Shown here: positions 33,434 through 39,379 of the stretch, in pieces
Numbering within the stretch: the first letter of the stretch is position 1
How the letters are laid out: each line of letters opens with the position of its first letter
Source of the DNA: Bacillota bacterium
GTDB taxonomy: Bacteria; Bacillota; Clostridia; Christensenellales; DTU072
Assembly (NCBI GenBank): GCA_009781445.1
Contig: WQYD01000009.1
Location: 1 to 39,379, forward strand
Reading direction: 5' to 3'
Length of the DNA stretch: 39,379 nt
Translations under genes and position numbers: made by a program
Notes under the pieces: generated by a model
The model's input: only the letters and a program-made list of their open reading frames with translations
Told to the model about the DNA's origin: nothing
The model's database searches: none

Positions 33434-34928
33434 AGGGCAATTTAACCCCTTTTAAGAATCCTGCAAAATCCATAAGCCCGAAAATTTGCACAAGCACGAC
33501 ATAAAGCACCCCTGCAAGCCCCGCGCCAAGGATTCTTCCGAACCCCCCCAAAAATCCTTCCACAAGCATATACACATTTTTTGCAATGAATATGCAGGGC
33601 AAAGAAAATATTCCGATAAGCATAAAAGATTTTAAGAAATTTAAATTAAGACCCGTCCGCTTTCTCAAAAAGAGGATATTTCCTGTTGTAGCAATAAAAA
33701 GCAATGAAAGGTTAGCAATAACCACCGAATAAACGCCGATAACGGGCGTAAGGAAATAAACCGAAGCAAGCATAAACACGGTGCTTATCACGAAAGTTAT
33801 AAAGGATTGCTTTTCCATGCCTATGCTGTTCATGCTACTTGTGATTATAAGGTGAACAGGCATAATCATTAAAAGCCAAGCGGAAGCCATTAAATATCTG
33901 CCTGATTCGGCGTCTTTAAACAAAAGCACGGTGATTTGTTCACCAAGTGAGGCGTAAAGAACCAAAAACGCCCCTGCCACCACAAGCGCAAAGGTTACGC
34001 CTGCATTTACGCGCTTATTTAGTTCGCCGAACTGCTTTTTAATGCCGTTTTCGCTAAGTTCGGGAATAAGCACAATGGCAAGAGAGGAAATTATTGCGTT
34101 AGGCGCAAGCAAAAGGGGGCTTGCCATGCCTGCAATCCTGCCAAAACTTGCAGTTGCTTCCGAAACCGAAAGCCCGCTTGCCACAAGGCGCGCAGGCAAA
34201 AGCAGGGCAACGGCGGTAACCGCAAGGCTTCCGAACACGCGCATAGCAGTTAAAGGCAAGGCAGGCTTTGCAATTTCAAGCATTCTAACAGGCTTAGCCA
34301 GCTTACCGCCCTTTTTGAGGTACATAAACACGAGGATTATTGCCACCACAAAGTCTGACACCGTGAAAGCAAGCGCAATGCCGTAAGCCCCCGAAATTCC
34401 GCTTACAATGCCAGACACAAAAAGCAAAGTAAACATAATTCTTAAAATTTCTTCAAGCATTTCCGTAAAGCTAAATTCCTTAAACCTTTTGCTTCCCCAA
34501 AACCAATTTCTTACAGCGGAATACACGGTGGTGGAAACCATTGCAGGAAGCATTATTAAAAGAAGGGGGATTGCACGCGAATCAGAAACTATTGCCCCAA
34601 GGTAGGGCTTGCACAAAAAAAGCAATCCAACCGTAGCTATAGCTACCGAAATGCCCATAATTAGGGTACTTGTTAGCAGTCCATGCCCTTTATCATTATC
34701 ATTTAAAGCCCTTGTTTCGGCGGTTTTCCGCGAAAGAACGGCGGTTAAACCGCTTGAAGATAATGCGGCGAATAAGAAGAATAAGGACAAACAAATTTGG
34801 TAAAGCCCCACAACTTCCGCCCCTGCCGTGCGCGAAAGATAAACCTTAAAAACGAACGCAAGCGTCCTTGTTGCCACTGAAAACGCAGTTACCGTGGCAA
34901 CCGCTTTCATAATTTTGTTATTACGCAT
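33360..34928 (-). CDS. spoVB: SpoVB-type polysaccharide/lipid flippase (MATE/MOP superfamily)
   Basis: 522 aa with about 14 predicted membrane segments. The N-terminus (KAVATVTAFSVATRTLAFVFKVYLSRTAGAEVVGLYQI) is characteristic of stage V sporulation protein B and related oligosaccharide flippases of the MOP superfamily. SpoVB is needed for spore cortex synthesis in B. subtilis. Related YtgP/MurJ-like members transport lipid II, so the exact substrate is inferred. No SD precedes the ATG at 34928, and a second ATG six codons on is equally unsupported. The basic C-terminal tail (~25 residues, KRVPRVLGDKQMAQSR) is antisense to the end of folB/K and may simply be an extension into it. Confidence 0.85.
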   Translation of the reverse strand: MRNNKIMKAVATVTAFSVATRTLAFVFKVYLSRTAGAEVVGLYQICLSLFFLFAALSSSGLTAVLSRKTAETRALNDNDKGHGLLTSTLIMGISVAIATVGLLFLCKPYLGAIVSDSRAIPLLLIMLPAMVSTTVYSAVRNWFWGSKRFKEFSFTEMLEEILRIMFTLLFVSGIVSGISGAYGIALAFTVSDFVVAIILVFMYLKKGGKLAKPVRMLEIAKPALPLTAMRVFGSLAVTAVALLLPARLVASGLSVSEATASFGRIAGMASPLLLAPNAIISSLAIVLIPELSENGIKKQFGELNKRVNAGVTFALVVAGAFLVLYASLGEQITVLLFKDAESGRYLMASAWLLMIMPVHLIITSSMNSIGMEKQSFITFVISTVFMLASVYFLTPVIGVYSVVIANLSLLFIATTGNILFLRKRTGLNLNFLKSFMLIGIFSLPCIFIAKNVYMLVEGFLGGFGRILGAGLAGVLYVVLVQIFGLMDFAGFLKGVKLPFKFLQKGGKRVPRVLGDKQMAQSR

Positions 34929-34962
34929 ATTAAAGAATATTCGCTTTGTTTGCGCTAATTCG

Positions 34963-35011
34963 TTTTTTAATTCAGAATTCAGAATTCAGAATGCAGAATT
35001 GTGGATTTTTT
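34963..35011. repeat. Heptanucleotide repeat array upstream of spoVB
   Basis: Heptads: TTTTTTA, ATTCAGA three times, ATGCAGA, ATTGTGG, ATTTTTT. The ATTCAGA / ATGCAGA / ATTG(C/T)GG succession is shared with the arrays at 22836-22866 and (inverted) 27529-27566. It lies between the divergent starts of spoVB and the 35195 gene. Confidence 0.75.
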
Positions 35012-35082
35012 GGGTACGGTGTGAAAACTACGCGTTTGTTTTAGTAATTTTTTGTCAAATTTGAATTTTTGGCTAATTTGTG

Positions 35083-35112
35083 TTGTAATCGGTTTTCATA
35101 ATGTGTTATCAT
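35083..35112 (+). promoter_or_regulatory. Candidate promoter for the giant CBM-like lipoprotein
   Basis: TTGTAA (35083-35088), 18-bp spacer, TATCAT (35107-35112) preceded by TGT (extended -10). Transcription would begin about 35119, leaving a ~75-nt AT-rich leader. An RBS AAGAGGT (35184-35190) is 4 nt from the ATG. Confidence 0.4.
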
Positions 35113-35194
35113 ACTTCGGTGAATGTGTACTTAATTTAAATAATTATATTTATTTATTAAGGCGCACCCACGCATTAGATAGCAAGAGGTTGAA

Positions 35195-38100
35195 ATGAAA
35201 AAAAGAAATTTACTTAGTTTATTGTTGATAGGAATGCTGATTTTCACAGTATTTATTGTGGTTGCCTGCGTTAATGATAACTTAGGCGATGACGGCGATG
35301 AGAATCCCCCGTCAATATCCATGCTTATTCCTAACGGCACATTCCATAATGCCACGGAAAGTTCGGCATCGTATTTGAAAACCAATGTGGCAAGCTGGAC
35401 GCGTACTAACGCGGCGACTAACTTTAATAACGCACGCATGGGCGTTGTGGATTTCACAAAATCTCAATTTGATACCCGCTTCGGTGCTATCTATAATAAA
35501 GCAAGCAACCCCCTTGTTTGGCCCGGTTTTGCCCCAAGCACCCCTCTTGACGATGAAAGCGAATCAGGATATGAGGACACAAATGTGGCTTTCATGGCAA
35601 TCGGCGCAACAGACGATAAGGACGGTTCAGTTTACTACCGCACAACCTCTTCAATCTCTTTGCAAGCGAATAAATATTACAAACTTTCAATAGATGTTTG
35701 CACCTTCCTTGACGGCACGCAGAATGATTTGCAAGGCGCGTATATCGTGATAAACGGCGGACTTTATGTGGAATTTAGTGCAATAGACACCGCTGGCGTT
35801 TGGGAAACTTTTGACATTTACATTGAATCAAACAACTTTGAGTCGCGAAGCATTTATGTGGAACTTTGGTTAGGACACGGCCCCGAATACCTTGGCACAA
35901 GGAATAATAACGATCCCGAAAGCAATAGGAATCCCCGCTTAACAAAAGGCATTGTGTTCTTTGACAATGTTATGCTTAAGGATTTAACCGAAGAAATCGG
36001 TAAAGACCCCGCAAAGCAAGAATATCTTCATAACCGTGAAATTAACGGCGAAGGTTGGTTTACTAATGAAAGATACGCAGTTGAAACCTTAATTTTCCCC
36101 GATAAGGGCTTTAGATACGAAACCAAATATTCATTTATATCCCCTTCCTCTACCACAAGCCAAAATTATTACACGGCAAAGCAAGGTTCGGCAAATAATT
36201 ATTCCATGACGGTTGGCACTGAGGGTGCAGTTACCCGCAGTGATTTCCCTAACTATGACAGCACAGGTTCAACCCAAGGCATATTTAACATGGATAAATT
36301 CTATAAACCGAATGCGGATAAGGAAAAAGATCCCATTGATTGGTTTAAATCCATTAACAGCAACTTTAATGCCCCCGATTTTGACGATTTCTTTATTTTA
36401 AATGCAGACGGCAGTATCACTTACAGACGCAAAGGGCTTGAAAACCAAGAGAATTTGTTGAACGATAACAGGGCTTTACTTGTGTATCACCCCAATTACG
36501 CGGTGAGCGCGTTGCAATATAAGAGCAACCACCAATTTTTAATTGAAAAAGGGCTTTATTATAAAATTTCCGCTTGGGCTTATGTGTGGATTCCCGAATA
36601 CGGCATTGAATTTAAGGAAACAGCCCCCGTTGAACCTGCGGTTGTTGCAGAACCTGTGAAGCCGGATGAGGACGATCCTGATTATGACGAACTAATGGAA
36701 CAATACAATAAAGACAAGGCTTCTTATGACGCTTATGTGGTTGCAAAGGATAAATACGACACGGATTTAAGAACCTTTACAGAACGCGAAACCCGCCATA
36801 ACCAAGCAAGGGACAGGTATTACGAAACCGCTTCAACCACAAGCGCGGAATTTAGGATTTCGGGCGCGTCTATTGAAAAGGAAAACCCCATTAACGCAAA
36901 AACAACCCCATTTGAAAGGAATATTTACGATAATGACGGTGAAATCGTGGGTTGGGACAGCAGTGGCAGGTGGGAACTTTTAACCATATATGTAAAAGGT
37001 AACGAACTATCCGATAGGCGCGTGAACTTTGAATTTTGGTTCGGTGACGGCGAATGGACGGCGGAAGCCTCACGCATGGCGGTGGGCGGTGCTATTTTTG
37101 ATAACTTGATTATAGAAGTTGCCACACACAGCGAACTCAGCCAAGCCGAAAGGGATAATTACACCACTCTTTCTCCTATAGCTAAAGCGAACATTGAAGA
37201 ACTTCGCAAATTCGGGCTTTTGGGCGCGCTTGATAATGACGCGGACACCGAAGCATTAAGAAACGCACTTCAAGATAAAGAAGACAGCGATTGGCTTTTT
37301 GAGTTTATAGACGAACAGTTTAATAAAGAAGTTAACCAAAATGCTTCCAAAGAATTGGCAGAAGCGAAACTTATCCACGGTGAGTTTGCGTCCACATTGG
37401 CAGACAATGATGACGATACCGCTTGGAAAGCACTCTTCCCCAATCTTCCTAAACCCGGCACGCACACCATAGCGGTTGAGGGGCAAGACGAACTGTTTAA
37501 CCTCTTAATGCTTCACAATAAGCAGGCTACAGCCACAAAACTTAGCTACGACAGGTGGAATGACGATAATAACCCCGGGGGGGATATGGAAAAGGAATAC
37601 CTTGAAATCCTGCCTAACACCTTTTACAGGCTTTCAATGTGGATAAGAACGGATTTAATCCCTTCGGGCAAAGGGCTTAATGTGTTCCTTTATGACGAGG
37701 ACGACAACACTTTAACAAGCCTTTCAAGAATAAATACAGACGGCGAATGGACTGAAGTTTCATTCTTTATAAGAGGCGGAATCTTCACAGCTAAGAACGC
37801 ATATCTTGTGTTCCAACTTGGCGAAGGCGATGCTTTCAGCCCCACAGGACACGCAGAGGGCGTGGCATATATCACGGCGTTAACCTTTATGAGTATCGCT
37901 TGGTCTGAATTCAATTCCTCTTCTTCGGGCGCGCATACTTCCAAATACACCGTTTCGGATTCCCCCTCAACCTCAGGCACGGTTTCTAACGGAAAGTTTG
38001 CAGATATTAACACCTCTAATTTTGAAAAGAGGGACGAATTGTTTAACGATAAAGGACAGCTAACAGGCGTTGCCGTTCCAACTTCATGGACTTCTTCCGC

Positions 38101-39379
38101 ACCGATAAACGGCATGACAGCACCCACAAACCTTGTGATTAGGGAAACTTCTAACGGTTCGGGCGTTTGGGAACTTTCGTGGCGCGGTGTTACCGGCGCA
38201 ACCGCTTATTACATTTTCCTTGACGGCGCAGAATGGCTGGAAGAAATTGACAGCGAAAAGCCCGTGAAGAAAAACGATGTTTTAGTTGGAATCGTGGAAA
38301 TTCCTCATGACGCGGATGACGATATTAAAGATAATCCCGTGTGGCAAACCAAGTACTACGGCGTAGGGCATTACAAAGTGCGTTCAGTAAATAATCCTAA
38401 TGCAGGCACAGGCGCAGAGGACTCAAATCAAGCCTTGGGTATATCTGCACCCTCTTCCACAATATCTAACGCTTCAAGAGGCGAAACTAAGAACAGCCCG
38501 ATTTATAATGACGAGGTTTACACAAGCCCCGCGCTTAACATTTCGCTTGATAAACTCAAGGAAGATAAGGTTTTCGCAATGCCAAGTTTGCTTATGGACG
38601 AAACCAAGGAACTACTTGAATTAAAAGCCGAAATGGGCGTAATTGATTATAGGTATTATAAGGATTTAACCAAAAAGTTAGGCTTAGCAGACGATTATTT
38701 CCCCGATAATGAGGATTTCCCAAGAATTGAGTTCTTTGATCCTAATTTCAGAACAAACCCCAGCTTTAGCTATGTAAGCCCCGATAACCATATGCTAATG
38801 CTATCCTCAAACTATTATACGCGTGGCGGATTCACAGCGTCTACAAGCACGCTTTCGGCAAACACCTATTACCGCATGAGTGTTTGGGTGCTTACCACCC
38901 CCGGAACGCGCGCTTCTATCACGGTTAATAATACTTCGCGCATATTCTCAACAAGCGAACAAGCACTTCAAGACAGGCAAGATCCAAGCCGTGCAGGGCA
39001 AGGGGATTATAACGGCTTTGTTAATGTGGATACGAACGGCGAATGGGTGCAATATGTGTTCTATATGAGAACTTCCATATCTTCCGCTACCGTTCAGCTT
39101 GAGCTTTGGCTTGGCAACAAATATGCCGAAAACCACAAAGACGGCGACAGAACAATCAGCAAAGGCTTATCAATGGGAACGGCGTTCTTCACAGGCGTAA
39201 GTTTTTCTACCATAAATGAGGACGATTATAATAATTTCCTCTTTGGCGGAAACCCCGAAGAGGACGATACCCTTGAAATGCGCGCCCACGGCGAATTTGA
39301 AGAAAGAGAGATTTCCGAACTTGGCGGTGCAAATATTTGGACTAATAGCTACTTCTTCATGCCTCTTGATTACACCACG
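35195..39379 (+). CDS. Giant lipoprotein with tandem CBM-like and Fn3-like domains (3' partial)
   Basis: Not in the ORF track because it runs off the right edge; 1395 codons are open without a stop. The signal peptide ends at Cys25 (VVAC). At least four copies of a jelly-roll pattern resembling CBM4/9 or galactose-binding-like domains are seen at ~155-260, ~450-640, ~805-900 and ~1220-1340. Each has a YYKLSxWV strand, a GEWxxYxFYI strand, then xLELWLG and a G..FFDNV-like end. Segments reading NGTF, NGKF or HGEF precede several units. The second unit is interrupted by ~70 charged residues (PVKPDEDDPDYDELMEQYN..., ~472-545) likely helical. A fibronectin-III-like domain (APTNLVIRE ... WELSWRGVTGATAYYIFLDG) lies at ~975-1066. 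No glycosidase motif is visible in this part. Probably a surface glycan-binding protein; a catalytic domain could lie beyond the edge. Confidence 0.85.
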   Translation, partial: MKKRNLLSLLLIGMLIFTVFIVVACVNDNLGDDGDENPPSISMLIPNGTFHNATESSASYLKTNVASWTRTNAATNFNNARMGVVDFTKSQFDTRFGAIYNKASNPLVWPGFAPSTPLDDESESGYEDTNVAFMAIGATDDKDGSVYYRTTSSISLQANKYYKLSIDVCTFLDGTQNDLQGAYIVINGGLYVEFSAIDTAGVWETFDIYIESNNFESRSIYVELWLGHGPEYLGTRNNNDPESNRNPRLTKGIVFFDNVMLKDLTEEIGKDPAKQEYLHNREINGEGWFTNERYAVETLIFPDKGFRYETKYSFISPSSTTSQNYYTAKQGSANNYSMTVGTEGAVTRSDFPNYDSTGSTQGIFNMDKFYKPNADKEKDPIDWFKSINSNFNAPDFDDFFILNADGSITYRRKGLENQENLLNDNRALLVYHPNYAVSALQYKSNHQFLIEKGLYYKISAWAYVWIPEYGIEFKETAPVEPAVVAEPVKPDEDDPDYDELMEQYNKDKASYDAYVVAKDKYDTDLRTFTERETRHNQARDRYYETASTTSAEFRISGASIEKENPINAKTTPFERNIYDNDGEIVGWDSSGRWELLTIYVKGNELSDRRVNFEFWFGDGEWTAEASRMAVGGAIFDNLIIEVATHSELSQAERDNYTTLSPIAKANIEELRKFGLLGALDNDADTEALRNALQDKEDSDWLFEFIDEQFNKEVNQNASKELAEAKLIHGEFASTLADNDDDTAWKALFPNLPKPGTHTIAVEGQDELFNLLMLHNKQATATKLSYDRWNDDNNPGGDMEKEYLEILPNTFYRLSMWIRTDLIPSGKGLNVFLYDEDDNTLTSLSRINTDGEWTEVSFFIRGGIFTAKNAYLVFQLGEGDAFSPTGHAEGVAYITALTFMSIAWSEFNSSSSGAHTSKYTVSDSPSTSGTVSNGKFADINTSNFEKRDELFNDKGQLTGVAVPTSWTSSAPINGMTAPTNLVIRETSNGSGVWELSWRGVTGATAYYIFLDGAEWLEEIDSEKPVKKNDVLVGIVEIPHDADDDIKDNPVWQTKYYGVGHYKVRSVNNPNAGTGAEDSNQALGISAPSSTISNASRGETKNSPIYNDEVYTSPALNISLDKLKEDKVFAMPSLLMDETKELLELKAEMGVIDYRYYKDLTKKLGLADDYFPDNEDFPRIEFFDPNFRTNPSFSYVSPDNHMLMLSSNYYTRGGFTASTSTLSANTYYRMSVWVLTTPGTRASITVNNTSRIFSTSEQALQDRQDPSRAGQGDYNGFVNVDTNGEWVQYVFYMRTSISSATVQLELWLGNKYAENHKDGDRTISKGLSMGTAFFTGVSFSTINEDDYNNFLFGGNPEEDDTLEMRAHGEFEEREISELGGANIWTNSYFFMPLDYTT

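Noticed and set aside
34910-34962. Leaderless promoter for spoVB (TATTCT 5 nt before the ATG)
   Set aside because: The -10 matches only four of six positions and no acceptable -35 is present.

Overview
The window looks like a chromosomal segment of an uncultured, endospore-forming Firmicutes/Clostridia-type bacterium. The evidence is a SipL-like SPOCS/LysM coat protein, a SpoVB-type flippase, a Veg protein, sigma-A-like promoters and several large BspA-type surface lipoproteins of the kind common in gut Clostridia. No rRNA, tRNA, CRISPR array or transposase was recognised. Lineage below class level is a guess.

Layout. (1) 1-5669: a surface-protein locus. It holds a 5'-truncated lipoprotein with collagen-like repeats, BspA leucine-rich repeats and a C-terminal HELTH zincin-like region, then a secreted BspA/InlB-repeat protein with a very good promoter. 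(2) 5727-9041: a lone dhaK with its own terminator, veg, a 270-bp array of small palindromes, and a SPOCS-LysM coat protein. (3) 9150-18636: two translationally overlapping BspA-type lipoproteins (1693 and 571 aa) tightly followed by ispE and glgB, so an essential isoprenoid kinase appears co-transcribed with giant surface proteins. The order veg / SPOCS-LysM / ispE is familiar from Clostridia, and the lipoproteins seem inserted into it. (4) 18709-25750: hom on the plus strand meets uvrA tail-to-tail. A minus-strand operon reads two small winged-helix-like membrane proteins, uvrB, uvrA. (5) 25854-29798: an acyl-CoA synthetase, rtcB, a bidirectional terminator, and a minus-strand DUF421-DUF4363 pair. 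(6) 30004-33433: a folate operon folC-folE-folP-folB/K. It converges with, and overlaps by 74 bp, spoVB on the minus strand. (7) 35195-end: a very large lipoprotein with at least four carbohydrate-binding-module-like domains and a fibronectin-III-like domain, cut by the window edge.

Three non-coding themes stand out. First, intergenic spacers from about 22.8 to 35 kb carry degenerate heptanucleotide tandem arrays of differing sequence, which also encode protein ends (folP tail, uvrB tail) and supply a start codon (folBK). Second, several genes (folC, DUF421, probably the acyl-CoA synthetase) have their start codon where transcription should begin and lack a Shine-Dalgarno, suggesting leaderless mRNAs. 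Third, the spacer between veg and the SPOCS gene is a TGAAG-punctuated palindrome array with opposite orientations either side of an AT-rich centre.

All domain and family calls come from reading motifs by eye; no database search was run. Start codons were revised from the ORF track for the first CDS (open at the left edge), the 3426 gene and uvrB. The right-edge CDS is absent from the track.
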